The notes under the pieces: model-generated
What the model saw: the letters and a program-made list of their open reading frames with translations, nothing else
Database searches by the model: none
Told to the model about the DNA's origin: nothing
In this document: piece by piece, positions 43,648 to 53,972 of the stretch
Layout of the letters: each line of letters starts with the position of its first letter
Position numbering within the stretch: position 1 is the first letter of the stretch
Program-made: the position numbers and the translations under genes
NCBI RefSeq assembly: GCF_030407765.1
Contig: NZ_JASDCU010000001.1
Location: 248,001-312,000, forward strand
Source: Microbacterium sp. APC 3901
Lineage (GTDB): Bacteria > Actinomycetota > Actinomycetes > Actinomycetales > Microbacteriaceae
Direction: 5' to 3'
DNA: 64,000 nt

Positions 43648-44193
43648 TCACTCCGAGGGAGCGGGGGCGGCAGTGTCGGACGGGACCGGCTCAGGCGTGG
43701 GAGTCGACTTCGCGGTCTCGGCCTCGGGAACCAGGTCGGCGTAGTAGGGCAGCGAGCCGTCGAGTACGGGCACCTCGGTCTTGGTGCCGGCGCCGTCTCC
43801 CGACTGGAAGTGGATCTCGACCGTGGCGCCGGGCATCGTGTCGAGGCCGTCGATGCGCAGGGGCTCTTCGCCCTCGGTGCCGAAGCTGACGGTCTTGCCC
43901 GCGGGAACCGAGACCGTGAAGGGATCGTCGATGCCGGCGACCGTCATCGTGAGAGTCGCCTTCTCGGTGGTCGGGTTCACGACGGCGGCGATGAAGTTGC
44001 CGACGGAGCCGTCTTCGTTCGCGACGACGAACGCGTTGCGCACGTCGAGCGGGCCGTCCGAGTCCGAGACGTTCACGCCGTCGGAGGCGGAGTACTCGAT
44101 CTGCGTCGACTGCGGCGAGATGAACGTGCAGCCCGTCGCGCCGAGAAGAACGAGGGCGCTGATGGCGGCAGACGCAACAAGGCGCGATTTCAC
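43648..44193 (-). CDS. lpqE: LpqE-like secreted lipoprotein
   Basis: 181 aa with lipoprotein signal ALVLLGATGC (lipobox Cys about 20), a beta-rich domain with VRNAFVVANEDGSVGNFIAAVVNP and VPAGKTVSFGTEG, and a Pro/Thr-rich C-terminal tail. The fold resembles the PCu(A)C copper-chaperone family, but the His/Met ligands are not evident. GTG 44193 follows AGGAGG. It is divergent from carD as lpqE (Rv3584) is in M. tuberculosis, which is the main basis for the name. Confidence 0.75.
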   Translation of the reverse strand: MKSRLVASAAISALVLLGATGCTFISPQSTQIEYSASDGVNVSDSDGPLDVRNAFVVANEDGSVGNFIAAVVNPTTEKATLTMTVAGIDDPFTVSVPAGKTVSFGTEGEEPLRIDGLDTMPGATVEIHFQSGDGAGTKTEVPVLDGSLPYYADLVPEAETAKSTPTPEPVPSDTAAPAPSE

Positions 44194-44329
44194 GGGTCCT
44201 CCTGAGGTCCGACGGGATATCCGCATCCCATTCTATGCGCATGCGGGGTGCCGCCCGAGGACGTGGGGGCGCGAACCTTAGCGCATTCTCCCTGTGGTAT
44301 CCTTGAGGTTGCCGAAAGGACAAGTTTTT

Positions 44330-44812
44330 ATGCTTTTTGAGGTTGGCGAAACTGTCGTCTATCCGCACCATGGCGCTGCGACCATCATCGAGGTCAAGGA
44401 GCGCATCATCAAGGGTGAGGCGAAGAAATACCTGAAGCTCAACGTCACCCAGGGGGACCTCATCATCGAGGTGCCCGCTGAGAACGTCGATCTCGTCGGG
44501 GTCCGCGATGTCATCGGCCGAGAGGGCCTCGACGCAGTGTTCGAGGTGCTTCGCGCGCCGTTCACCGAAGAGCCGACCAACTGGTCGCGTCGTTACAAGG
44601 CGAACCTCGAGAAGCTCGCCTCGGGCGACGTCATCAAGGTGAGCGAGGTCGTGCGCGACCTGTGGCGTCGGGACCAGGATCGCGGGCTGTCTGCGGGTGA
44701 GAAGCGGATGCTGGCCAAGGCGCGTCAGATCCTCATCTCCGAGCTCGCGCTCGCTGAGAAGACCGACGAGGACAAGGCGAGCGCACTGCTCGACGAGGTC
44801 CTCGCGTCCTGA
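44330..44812 (+). CDS. carD: CarD-family RNA polymerase-binding regulator
   Basis: 160 aa. The N-terminal RNAP-interacting Tudor-like domain contains [22 protein letters not shown], and the helical C-domain has [50 protein letters not shown], with the conserved Trp that props open the -10 bubble edge. CarD stabilises open complexes, notably at rRNA promoters. GAAAGGA precedes ATG 44330. TATCCT (44298-44303) may be its -10 box. Confidence 0.95.
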   Translation: MLFEVGETVVYPHHGAATIIEVKERIIKGEAKKYLKLNVTQGDLIIEVPAENVDLVGVRDVIGREGLDAVFEVLRAPFTEEPTNWSRRYKANLEKLASGDVIKVSEVVRDLWRRDQDRGLSAGEKRMLAKARQILISELALAEKTDEDKASALLDEVLAS

Positions 44813-44825
44813 GCGGATCGAGAGT

Positions 44826-44854
44826 AGGCGGATGCTTCGGCATCCGCCTTTTTT
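44826..44854 (+). terminator. terminator of carD
   Basis: AGGCGGATGC-TTCG-GCATCCGCCT with a TTTTTT tract, 14 bp after the carD stop; a textbook intrinsic terminator. Confidence 0.95.
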
Positions 44855-44885
44855 CGTGTGCGCCGGTAACGTGAACCTGGTGAGC

Positions 44886-46085
44886 ATGCTTCCCGTTCCT
44901 GACACCGCGATCATCGTCGTCGCCGCCGGTTCCGGCACCCGACTCGATGCCGGAGCGCCCAAGGCGTTCGTCGGCATCGACACGCATTCGATCCTGCGCC
45001 ATGCGCTCGACGGCGTCTTCGCCGCTGATCCCGCTCAGGTGATCGTCGTCGCGCCGGCGGGCTATGAGGGTGACGCCGAGACGGAGCTCCGCGCGTCCGC
45101 CGGGGATCGCGCGGATCTCGGGAGGGTCGTGACGGGCGGCCGCACGCGGCAGGAGTCCGTCGCCGCCGGTCTCGACGCGCTCTGGGGCGACGTCACACGA
45201 GTGCTCGTGCACGACGCGGCACGCGCGCTGACGCCCCCCGAGGTCATCGATGCGGTGGCAGGGGCCATCGGCGACGAGAGCGGCGTGATCCCGACGCTCC
45301 CGGTCGTGGACACGCTCAAGCGGGTCGACGGGGATGCGGTCATCGCACCGGTCGATCGCTCCGAACTCGCCGCCGCGCAGACCCCTCAGGGGTTCCCCCG
45401 TGCGCTGCTCGAGGCTGCATACGGTGAGGCGACGGCCTCCGGCATCGAGTACACCGACGACGCGGCGCTGTTCGCCGCCGCCGGGCATCTCGTGCGACAC
45501 ATCGCCGGCTCGCCTCGCGGATTCAAGATCACCACACCGGCCGACCTCGAACGCGCCAGGCATCTGCTCGCGGACGTCGACGCGTCGCCGGTCGCGCCCC
45601 CTGCGGCATGGCAGGGCCCTCGCGTCGGCATCGGCACGGACGTGCACGCGTTCGGGGGAGAGGGCAGCCTCTGGCTCGCCGGTCTCGAATGGCCGGGCGA
45701 GCCCGCGCTCTCGGGGCACTCGGACGGCGACGTGGTCGCCCACGCGATCGTCGACGCACTGCTCGGAGCCGCGGGGCTCGGCGACATCGGAGAGCACTTC
45801 GGAACCGCGCACCCCGAGTTCGCCGGCGCGCACGCCGAGGTCTTCCTCGCCCGCACCCGCGAGCTGCTCGCCGAGGCGGGTTTCGTGATCGGCAATGTCT
45901 CGGCGCAGTTCCAGGGCAACCGTCCACGCTTCAGCGGTCGCCGAGCCGACGCAGAGCAGGCGCTTTCGGCGGCCCTCGGCGGGGCACCCGTGTCGGTCAC
46001 CGCGACGACCACCGACGGCCTCGGGTTCACCGGGCGCGGTGAGGGGATCGCGGTGACCGCGATCGCCATGGTGCACCCGCGCTGA
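44886..46085 (+). CDS. ispDF: bifunctional IspD/IspF isoprenoid enzyme
   Basis: 399-aa fusion of two enzymes of the MEP pathway. IspD (about 1-225): [51 protein letters not shown]. IspF (about 240-399): [42 protein letters not shown] with the metal Asp/His ligands, and [19 protein letters not shown] 44886 is taken; GTG 44880 or 44871 are in frame. No Shine-Dalgarno is clear. In most actinobacteria these are two genes in this place. Confidence 0.93.
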   Translation: MLPVPDTAIIVVAAGSGTRLDAGAPKAFVGIDTHSILRHALDGVFAADPAQVIVVAPAGYEGDAETELRASAGDRADLGRVVTGGRTRQESVAAGLDALWGDVTRVLVHDAARALTPPEVIDAVAGAIGDESGVIPTLPVVDTLKRVDGDAVIAPVDRSELAAAQTPQGFPRALLEAAYGEATASGIEYTDDAALFAAAGHLVRHIAGSPRGFKITTPADLERARHLLADVDASPVAPPAAWQGPRVGIGTDVHAFGGEGSLWLAGLEWPGEPALSGHSDGDVVAHAIVDALLGAAGLGDIGEHFGTAHPEFAGAHAEVFLARTRELLAEAGFVIGNVSAQFQGNRPRFSGRRADAEQALSAALGGAPVSVTATTTDGLGFTGRGEGIAVTAIAMVHPR

Positions 46086-46188
46086 CGCGGCGGGGAGTGA
46101 AGCAGGGGAATGCCCAGGCGCTGAGGTTCGTTGTCGAACAGCGTCGTGCGGTCATCGCACCCATCGAGCACGCAGAGAGGGAGACAGC

Positions 46189-46779
46189 ATGAGGATCCTC
46201 GTCATCGGAGCCACCGGACAGGTCGGGCGCACCGCCGTCGACGCGCTGGGAGGCCATGAGATCATCGCCGCCTCGCGCAGCGGCGAGCTGTCGGTCGACG
46301 TCACCGACCCGACGTCGATCGAGCGGCTCTTCGCGTCGGTGGGGCAGGTCGACGCGGTGATCGTGGCCGTCGGCGAGGTCCCGTTCCGACCGCTGGGCGA
46401 ACTGGGCCGAGGCGACTACGAGTCGGCGTTCCGCGGCAAGGTGCTCTCGCAGCTCGACGTCGTCCGCATCGGCACGCCGTATGTACGCGACGGCGGGTCG
46501 ATCACGCTGACCTCGGGCATCCTGGCCCGTGAGCCGATCGCGACCGGAGCGGCCGCCTCCTTCGCCAACGGTGCGGTCGAATCGTTCGTGCTCGCAGCGG
46601 CGACCGAGCTGCCGCGAGGCATCCGCATCAACGCGGTGAGCCCCTCGGTGCTCGAGGACGCCCCGGCGTATCACTCGTCGTTCCCCGGCTTCGTGCCCGT
46701 GTCGTCGCACCGGGTCGGCCAGGCCTTCGCCAAGAGCGTGCTCGGGGTGCAGACGGGGCAGGTTCTCCCCGTCGACTGA
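46189..46779 (+). CDS. short-chain dehydrogenase-like protein lacking the catalytic YxxxK
   Basis: 196 aa. The Rossmann motif is LVIGATGQVGRTAVDAL, and VTDPTSIERLFASVG and VDAVIVAVGEV follow as in SDRs. Where YxxxK should be, after LTSGILAREP, the sequence is AASFANGAVESF, with no Tyr or Lys. RINAVSPSVLED corresponds to the NxVxPG segment. It may be an NAD-binding protein with altered chemistry. GAGAGGGAGA precedes ATG 46189. Confidence 0.8.
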   Translation: MRILVIGATGQVGRTAVDALGGHEIIAASRSGELSVDVTDPTSIERLFASVGQVDAVIVAVGEVPFRPLGELGRGDYESAFRGKVLSQLDVVRIGTPYVRDGGSITLTSGILAREPIATGAAASFANGAVESFVLAAATELPRGIRINAVSPSVLEDAPAYHSSFPGFVPVSSHRVGQAFAKSVLGVQTGQVLPVD

Positions 46780-46943
46780 ACGGCTCGGGACCGATCTGCG
46801 GGCAGCGCCCCGATCCGCGGAGCATGCGCCCCATCCGCTCCGCTGATCGTGACGGCCTCCGCAGATCGGGACGACAGGGCGCCGGCGGACGGGGCAGCTG
46901 ACGCACCCAGTCTTCGGATTCGACGGCCCGGTAAGCTTGTTCG

Positions 46944-48347
46944 GTGACTCTCCGCCTCTACGACACCCGTGCACAGCAGCTGCGCGACTTCGTGCCTCTC
47001 GACCCCGAGAACATCACGATGTATGTCTGCGGACCCACCGTGCAGTCCGGCCCTCACATCGGGCACGTCCGCGCGGCGCTGAGCTTCGATCTGCTGCGCC
47101 GCTGGCTGACCCACCGATACGGCAGAGTCACCTTCGTGCGCAACGTCACGGACATCGACGACAAGGTGCTGGCCAACGCGACCGATGCCGAGCCGTGGTG
47201 GGCGCTGGCCTACCGCATGGAGCAGGAGTTCACCGCGGCGTACGCCGGCATCGGGATCCTGGCGCCGACCTACGAGCCGCGCGCGACCGCCTGCGTTCCG
47301 CAGATGCAGGAGATGATCCAGACGCTCCTCGAACGCGGGCACGCCTACCCTGCGCCCGACGGCTCGGGAGACGTCTACTTCGACGTGCGCTCATGGGCCG
47401 ATTACGGATCGCTGACGAACCAGTCGGTCGACGCGATGGAGGCGGCGGAGGACGCCGACCCCCGGGGCAAGCGCAACCCGCAGGACTTCGCGCTCTGGAA
47501 GGGTGCCAAGCCCGACGAGCAGGCGGATGCCACCTGGCAGTCGCCCTGGGGTGCAGGCCGTCCGGGTTGGCATATCGAGTGCTCCGCCATGTCGAAGCGC
47601 TACCTCGGTGCCGAATTCGACATCCACGGCGGTGGCCTCGACCTGCGCTTCCCGCATCATGAGAACGAGCTCGCCCAGTCGACCGCTGCCGGAGACGGCT
47701 TCGCACGGTACTGGGTGCACAACGGCCTCGTGACGGTGGGCGGGCAGAAGATGTCGAAGTCGCTCGGCAACTTCACGCTCGCACGTGAGGTGCTCGCCGA
47801 GCACGACCCGCTCGTGGTCCGCTACGCCCTCGCCGCGGCGCACTACCGTTCGAGTCTCGACCTCTCCGAGTCGTCGTGGACCGAGGCCGAGGCGGCGCTC
47901 GGGCGCATCCGCACCTTCATCGAGCGTGCATTGCGCGTGCTGCCGAAGACCTTCGGCTGGGCCGAGAAGACACCGCTTCCCGTCCCCTTCGTGGCGGCGA
48001 TGGACGACGACCTCGGCATACCGCAGGCGCTCGGAGTCGTGCACGAGACCGTGCGCGCAGGCAACGCGGCGCTCGACGCGGGTGACAGCGAGAGCGCGAT
48101 GGCGGCGTGGCACGAAGTGCGCGCGATGCTCGACGTGCTCGGACTCGATGTCACCCGAGCGGCATCGGGCGGCGACGCACAGGCATCCGCTCTGGACGCA
48201 CTCGTCCAGACGATGATCACCCAGCGTGCGCAGGCGCGCGCTGACAAGGACTGGGCGGCGGCCGATCGCATCCGTGATGCGATCGCCGCCGCAGGAATCA
48301 CGCTGGAGGATTCTCCGGCCGGAACTCATTGGAGTATCGATGGCTAA
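46944..48347 (+). CDS. cysS: cysteinyl-tRNA synthetase
   Basis: 467-aa class I synthetase. The zinc and activation motif is MYVCGPTVQSGPHIGHVRAAL (HIGH-type), followed by GWHIECSAMSKRYLG, FPHHENELAQS and the KMSKS motif GQKMSKSLGNF. GTG 46944 is supported by TAAGCT (46932-46937) six bases before it, a leaderless promoter, and by the usual MTLRLYDT start. rlmB overlaps by 8 bp. Confidence 0.95.
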   Translation: MTLRLYDTRAQQLRDFVPLDPENITMYVCGPTVQSGPHIGHVRAALSFDLLRRWLTHRYGRVTFVRNVTDIDDKVLANATDAEPWWALAYRMEQEFTAAYAGIGILAPTYEPRATACVPQMQEMIQTLLERGHAYPAPDGSGDVYFDVRSWADYGSLTNQSVDAMEAAEDADPRGKRNPQDFALWKGAKPDEQADATWQSPWGAGRPGWHIECSAMSKRYLGAEFDIHGGGLDLRFPHHENELAQSTAAGDGFARYWVHNGLVTVGGQKMSKSLGNFTLAREVLAEHDPLVVRYALAAAHYRSSLDLSESSWTEAEAALGRIRTFIERALRVLPKTFGWAEKTPLPVPFVAAMDDDLGIPQALGVVHETVRAGNAALDAGDSESAMAAWHEVRAMLDVLGLDVTRAASGGDAQASALDALVQTMITQRAQARADKDWAAADRIRDAIAAAGITLEDSPAGTHWSIDG

Positions 48348-49353
48348 GCCACAGCGCCCCGGCGCAAGCAACGGCAAGAAGAAGGGCCCCACCAAGGGCA
48401 CCGGCGGACTCGGACGCAAGTCGCTCGAGGGCCGCGGACCGACCCCGAAGGCGGAGGATCGCGCCTGGCACCCCGCCGGTAAGCGCAAGGCTGCAGCAGA
48501 GCGCTACGCGGCGTCGGGCGGGAAGGGCAAGCCCGGGCAGGGACAGCGTCAGACGGCCGGTGGCAACCCGAACCGCTCTGCGCGCGCCAAGGACAACACC
48601 ACCGAGGTCGAGGTCGTCACCGGCCGCAACTCGGTGCTCGAGGCCCTGCGCGCGAAGATCCCCGCGTCGGCGTTCTACATCGCGCAGCGCGTCGAGATGG
48701 ACGACCGCGTGAAGGAGATGCTGTCGTTGGCCACCAACCGTGGCATCCCGGTGCTCGAGGTCACGCGTCAGGAGCTCGACCGCATGGCCGGGTATGACGG
48801 AGTGCACCAGGGCGTCGCGGTCAAGGTGCCGCCGTACGAGTACGCCCACCCGCAGGACCTGCTCGAGGCTGTCATCGCCAAGGGCGAGGTGCCGCTGTTC
48901 GTCGCACTCGACGGCATCACCGACCCCCGCAACCTCGGCGCGATCATCCGCTCGACCGGAGCCTTCGGCGGGCACGGCATCATCCTGCCGCAGCGCCGCT
49001 CGGCGGGCGTGAACTCCGCGGCGTGGAAGACCAGCGCCGGCGCGGCCGCTCGCGTTCCCGTCGCACTCGCGACGAACCTCACCACGCAGCTCAAGGAGTT
49101 CAAGAAGCAGGGTGTGTTCGTGCTCGGCCTCGACGGCGACGGCGACGTGCTGCTACCCGAGCTGGAGCTGGCCGACCGCCCCGTCGTGATCGTCACCGGG
49201 TCGGAAGGCAAGGGGCTGTCCCGTCTGGTCGCCGAGACCTGTGATCAGATCGTGTCGATCCCGATCTCGGCCGTGACCGAATCGCTCAACGCCGGCATCG
49301 CGACCTCGGTCGCGCTGTACCAGGTGTCGACCACCCGCAACGCGAAGAAGTAG
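48340..49353 (+). CDS. rlmB: 23S rRNA 2'-O-methyltransferase RlmB
   Basis: 337-aa SPOUT methyltransferase modifying G2251 (E. coli numbering) of 23S rRNA. A basic Gly/Lys-rich N-terminal extension of ~80 residues precedes the substrate-binding domain (VVTGRNSVLEAL). SPOUT motifs: DPRNLGAIIRSTGAFG, IVTGSEGKGLSRLV, IPISAVTESLNAGIATSVALY. ATG 48340 overlaps the cysS end and follows GGAG. The pair with cysS is conserved in actinobacteria. Confidence 0.93.
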   Translation: MAKPQRPGASNGKKKGPTKGTGGLGRKSLEGRGPTPKAEDRAWHPAGKRKAAAERYAASGGKGKPGQGQRQTAGGNPNRSARAKDNTTEVEVVTGRNSVLEALRAKIPASAFYIAQRVEMDDRVKEMLSLATNRGIPVLEVTRQELDRMAGYDGVHQGVAVKVPPYEYAHPQDLLEAVIAKGEVPLFVALDGITDPRNLGAIIRSTGAFGGHGIILPQRRSAGVNSAAWKTSAGAAARVPVALATNLTTQLKEFKKQGVFVLGLDGDGDVLLPELELADRPVVIVTGSEGKGLSRLVAETCDQIVSIPISAVTESLNAGIATSVALYQVSTTRNAKK

Positions 49354-49364
49354 AGGAGCAGCTC

Positions 49365-50006
49365 ATGGCTCGCATCGTCGTGCTCGGAGGAACCGGCTAC
49401 GCCGGCCGCCACATCGTCTCGGAGGCGGTGAGCCGCGGGCACGAGGTCGTCTCGGTGTCGCGGTCGACGCCGTCGAATCCTGTGCCGGGTGCGAAGGACG
49501 TGCAGGGCTCTGTCCTGGACCTCGCGACCCTCGGTGACGTCTTCGACGGAGCCGACGCGGTCGTGTCATCGCTGTCGCCCCGCGGTGACATGGAGAACTC
49601 CGTGATCGATGCCCTCAGCGGCCTCATCGATGTGCTGAGCGGCACGCAGACCCGCATCGGCGTGGTCGGCGGTGCCGGTGGGAGCCTCGTCGCACCCGGG
49701 GGACCCCGCCTGTTCGATCAGGGATTCCCCGAGGAGTACAAGCACGAGGCGCAGGTCGGCATCGACTCCCTCGCGCTGCTGGAGAAGACCGACGACTCGC
49801 TCGACTGGTTCTTCGTGCACCCGGCTGAGGTCTTCGGGCCCTGGGCCGAGGGAGAGCGCACCGGACACTACCGCGATGGCGGCGATGTGATCGTGCGCGA
49901 TGCCGACGGCAAGTCGTACATCTCGGGTGCCGACTTCGCGGTCGCCGTGGTCGATGAGATCGAACAGGGCAACCACCACCGCGAGCGCTTCACCGTCGGG
50001 TACTGA
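49365..50006 (+). CDS. NAD(P)-binding epimerase/reductase-like protein
   Basis: 213 aa. Rossmann motif IVVLGGTGYAGRHIVSEAV, then DGADAVVSSLSPRGDM and GVVGGAGGSL; FVHPAEVFGPWAEG and DFAVAVVDEIEQGNHHRERFTVGY close it. It resembles the YwnB/NmrA-type flavin or NAD(P) reductases. GAGGAGC precedes ATG 49365, 11 bp after rlmB. Confidence 0.82.
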   Translation: MARIVVLGGTGYAGRHIVSEAVSRGHEVVSVSRSTPSNPVPGAKDVQGSVLDLATLGDVFDGADAVVSSLSPRGDMENSVIDALSGLIDVLSGTQTRIGVVGGAGGSLVAPGGPRLFDQGFPEEYKHEAQVGIDSLALLEKTDDSLDWFFVHPAEVFGPWAEGERTGHYRDGGDVIVRDADGKSYISGADFAVAVVDEIEQGNHHRERFTVGY

Positions 50007-50041
50007 GACCGCGTCTCCTCGCCCGGGGCGCAGGAGCGAGG

Positions 50042-51346
50042 TCAGACCAGGTCGCGCCAGTCGACCTCATCGTCATCGTCGGCGACCGGATGCGTGCCGG
50101 TGATGACGGGAAGGCTCATGGTCTCGGTGGGCGGCCCCATGATGGTCGCCTCGTCACGGCGGTGTCGCAGCACCTCGTTGATGTAGCTCGTCAGCACCTC
50201 GGCGAGCGGCACCGAACGGCCCTGCGCCTGTGACAGGTACCACCGGTGCTCGAGCACCTGGTGGAAGACCTCGGCGGGTTCGAGCTTGGCGCGCAGCTCC
50301 CACGGGATCGCGCGTACGACGGGCTCGAACACGCGGGTGAGCCACTCGTGCGCGTACATCTCCTCGTCAGCCCACTGCTTCGTCGAGCGAGCGCGGAACT
50401 CATCGAGATCGTTGAGCAGCCGGCGAGCCTGGTTCTCTTCGACATCGAGTCCGGTGAGGCGGATGAGGCGGCGCTGATGGTGTCCGGCATCCACCACCTT
50501 GGGCTGGATCTCGACGACCGTGCCGTCTGATGTGGTCGACATCGACATCTCGTCGATGTCGAAGCCGAGTGCGTTGAGACGCTCGACTCGCTCGGTGATG
50601 CGCCAGGTCTCGGCGGAGGCGAAGGACTCCTGGGCCGTCAGCTCAGCCCACAGCGAGCGGTACGACGAGACGATGCCGTCGGCGATGGCAACTGCATCCA
50701 CGCCGTGCTCCAGCCGTCCACCGGCGGCGAGATCCATGATCTCGCCGGCGATGTTGGTGCGGGCGAGATCGAGGTCGTAGGCGCGCTGGCCGTCTGTCAG
50801 GCCCTCCTCGTGCAGCTCACCGGTCTCGGCATCCACGAGATAGGCCGCGTAGGCCCCTGCGTCGCGGCGGAAGAGGGTGTTCGACAGTGACACGTCGCCC
50901 CAATAGAAGCCGACGTTGTGCAGGCGAACGAGCAGCACGGCCAGGGCGTCGACGAGACGCGTGGCAGTGTCGGGGCGCAGCACACGGGTGAAGAGCGCAC
51001 GGTACGGCATGGAGAACCGCAGGTGCGAGGTGACGAGGGCCGCAGCGAGCGGCTCGCCGTCGGCATCCGAGCGCCCGGCGATCACTGCGACGCGGTCGAC
51101 GCAGGGCACGTCGAGTCTGGCGAGGTTGCCGAGCATCTCGTACTCGCGCTTCGCCATCTCATCGGTGGTCTCCTTGACGGCGACGACCTTGCCTGACAGA
51201 TCTGCGAACCGCACCAGGTGCCGCGAGAGACCCTTCGGGAGCGACACGATCAGCTCGGAGGGCCACTTGGCGAGCGGTGTCGACCAGGGGAGCGCGAGAA
51301 GCCCCGGATCGATCGAGCTCGCGGTGATCCGCAGTGCATCCTGCAT
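50042..51346 (-). CDS. DUF4032 protein with kinase-like fold
   Basis: 434 aa. It has traces of a protein-kinase/lipopolysaccharide-kinase fold: VAVKETTDEMAKREYEML (ATP Lys and Glu), LHNVGFYWGDVSLSNTLF (catalytic loop-like) and AYLVDAETGELH (metal Asp). The C-terminal half after LRAKLEPAEVFHQVLEHRWYLSQ is the DUF4032 part. Its substrate is unknown. It stands alone. Confidence 0.82.
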   Translation of the reverse strand: MQDALRITASSIDPGLLALPWSTPLAKWPSELIVSLPKGLSRHLVRFADLSGKVVAVKETTDEMAKREYEMLGNLARLDVPCVDRVAVIAGRSDADGEPLAAALVTSHLRFSMPYRALFTRVLRPDTATRLVDALAVLLVRLHNVGFYWGDVSLSNTLFRRDAGAYAAYLVDAETGELHEEGLTDGQRAYDLDLARTNIAGEIMDLAAGGRLEHGVDAVAIADGIVSSYRSLWAELTAQESFASAETWRITERVERLNALGFDIDEMSMSTTSDGTVVEIQPKVVDAGHHQRRLIRLTGLDVEENQARRLLNDLDEFRARSTKQWADEEMYAHEWLTRVFEPVVRAIPWELRAKLEPAEVFHQVLEHRWYLSQAQGRSVPLAEVLTSYINEVLRHRRDEATIMGPPTETMSLPVITGTHPVADDDDEVDWRDLV

Positions 51347-51426
51347 GTCTCTCCAGTCGGTGGCGGTGGAAAAGAAGAAGCGGCGCGGGCGACCGAAGTC
51401 TGCCCGCGCCGCGTCTGTGGATCCGA

Positions 51427-52530
<1,104 letters not shown>

Positions 52531-52545
52531 TGTGTTTCTCCTTCA

Positions 52546-52563
52546 CCGGCAGGTACGTGCCGG
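52546..52563 (-). promoter_or_regulatory. small hairpin just upstream of the MsiK-like gene
   Basis: CCGGCA (52546-52551) and TGCCGG (52558-52563) form a 6-bp stem placed immediately before the Shine-Dalgarno of the minus-strand ATPase gene. An msiK-leader RNA motif has been described in actinobacteria; I cannot tell whether this is a member. Confidence 0.35.
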
Positions 52564-52759
52564 ACGATCCGTAGTGATAGAGCGGCGGAGTGATCCACCG
52601 TGACCCCTCATCGGGTCGGAATCAGTATGGCAGAAGCCCGTCCATCTGGGTATTTCTCAGCCTGGCTGGTTAACATCGATCTCGGCCGCCTTTCGCGGCG
52701 TTCGCCGCCCGAGTGGCGTCCGGGGCCACCCTGCCCCCCTGAGACTGTCTAGAGGAACG

Positions 52760-53728
52760 ATGTCGAGCGACGAGACGCCGAACGTCCCCAGCACTCGCAA
52801 TACGCGAGAGGCTGTGCGGGAGAAGGCCCAGAAGGTGCACGCCCAGCAGTCGAGGGCGCGCGTGATGCGACGGATCATCCTCGGCGCGATCGCCGTCGTC
52901 GCCGTCGGTGCCATCGGAACCGCCATCACGCTCGCCGTCTCCGCGCAGGTGTCGAAGCCCCAGCTCACGCCGGGCGGGATGGACGACGACGGCATCCTCG
53001 TCTCGGATGTCAATGCGTCGGCGATGTCCGACGAGACCGTCGCGCCCCCGAGCCCGGAGGAGACCGAGGCGGGTGGCGAGGCCACACCGACTCCCGAGCC
53101 CACCACGTCGAGCACGGTCGACATCCACATCTACGTCGACTACCTGTCGCCGGATGCCGGAGAGTTCGAGCGTGCGAACGCTCGCCAGCTCGTCAACTGG
53201 ATCTCCGAAGGTGCGGCGACCGTCACCTACCACCCCGTCGCGCTGCTCACTGCGAGCTCGAACGGCACCAAGTACTCTCTCCGCTCGGCTGCGGCCGCGG
53301 CCTGTGTCGCCACGCATTCACCCGCGCAGTTCTACGCCTTCAACCACGACCTGCTCGACGACCAGCCGGAGGTGAACACCGACGGCTTCTCCGACGAGGA
53401 TCTCGCCGCGATCGCCGGCGCCGTCGGCTCCGACAACGTGAAGAGCGTCCGGTCGTGCATCGAGAACCAGGACTACGTCACGTGGGCGAAGGAGGCCACC
53501 TCACGCGCACTCGAGGGCCCGCTCGTCGGGTCGGATGATCTCGTGCTCACCGCCGCTCCCATGATCGTGGTGAACGGCGAGGCGTACGTCGGCGCGCTCG
53601 ACGACCCGAGTGAGTTCTCGCAGTTCGTGCTCACCGTCGCCAGCGACGCCTACTACGCCACGGAGACCCCGACGCCGGCGCCCACCGAGACCACGGAGCC
53701 GGCCCCCTCGGAGACACCCGCGTCGTAG
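52760..53728 (+). CDS. DsbA-like thioredoxin-fold protein without CXXC
   Basis: 322 aa. A charged cytoplasmic N-terminus, one membrane helix (about 37-60), an acidic Pro/Thr linker, and a DsbA/DsbG-type domain from about 120 (VDIHIYVDYLSPDAGEFERANA to PMIVVNGEAYVGALDDPSEF with the cis-Pro-like PMIVV). The active site CxxC is replaced by S-P-D-A. Two other Cys (ACVATH, VRSCIEN) remain. A Thr/Pro tail ends it. It cannot be a normal disulfide oxidase; a chaperone or scaffold role is possible. Confidence 0.85.
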   Translation: MSSDETPNVPSTRNTREAVREKAQKVHAQQSRARVMRRIILGAIAVVAVGAIGTAITLAVSAQVSKPQLTPGGMDDDGILVSDVNASAMSDETVAPPSPEETEAGGEATPTPEPTTSSTVDIHIYVDYLSPDAGEFERANARQLVNWISEGAATVTYHPVALLTASSNGTKYSLRSAAAAACVATHSPAQFYAFNHDLLDDQPEVNTDGFSDEDLAAIAGAVGSDNVKSVRSCIENQDYVTWAKEATSRALEGPLVGSDDLVLTAAPMIVVNGEAYVGALDDPSEFSQFVLTVASDAYYATETPTPAPTETTEPAPSETPAS

Positions 53729-53770
53729 TTCGTCGTCGCCCGCCGCCCATCGCTAAGCTGGGAGGCATCC

Positions 53771-53846
53771 GCCGACTTGGCGCAATTGGTAGCGCACCGT
53801 ACTTGTAATACGGGGGTTGCAGGTTCAAGTCCTGTAGTCGGCACCA
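53771..53846 (+). tRNA. tRNA-Thr (anticodon TGT)
   Basis: 76-nt cloverleaf: acceptor GCCGACT with AGTCGGC, D arm GGCGCAATTGGTAGCGCA, anticodon arm CCGTA-CTTGTAA-TACGG giving TGT, T arm GCAGG-TTCAAGT-CCTGT, encoded CCA. TAAGCT (53754-53759) is a likely -10 box. Confidence 0.96.
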
Positions 53847-53851
53847 CTCGC

Positions 53852-53894
53852 GAAGGCCCGCGTCCCCGTGGAGACACCCGGGATGCGGGCCTTC
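53852..53894 (+). terminator. terminator of tRNA-Thr(TGT)
   Basis: GAAGGCCCGC (53852-53861) pairs with GCGGGCCTTC (53885-53894), continued inside by GTCCC/GGGAT. It lies five bases after the tRNA. Confidence 0.8.
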
Positions 53895-53972
53895 TCCGTG
53901 TCTCGGTGAGGTGGCCGAGCGACACGCCGCGTCCCACGAAATAGTCCGCAGGGGTCACGGGTTGTCCCGAGT

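Noticed and set aside
46793..46867. Inverted repeat GATCTGCGG ... CCGCAGATC before cysS
   Set aside because: The loop is ~57 bases, and cysS has a -10 box downstream of it; no evidence for an operator or terminator. Rest of 46780-46943 shows nothing clear.
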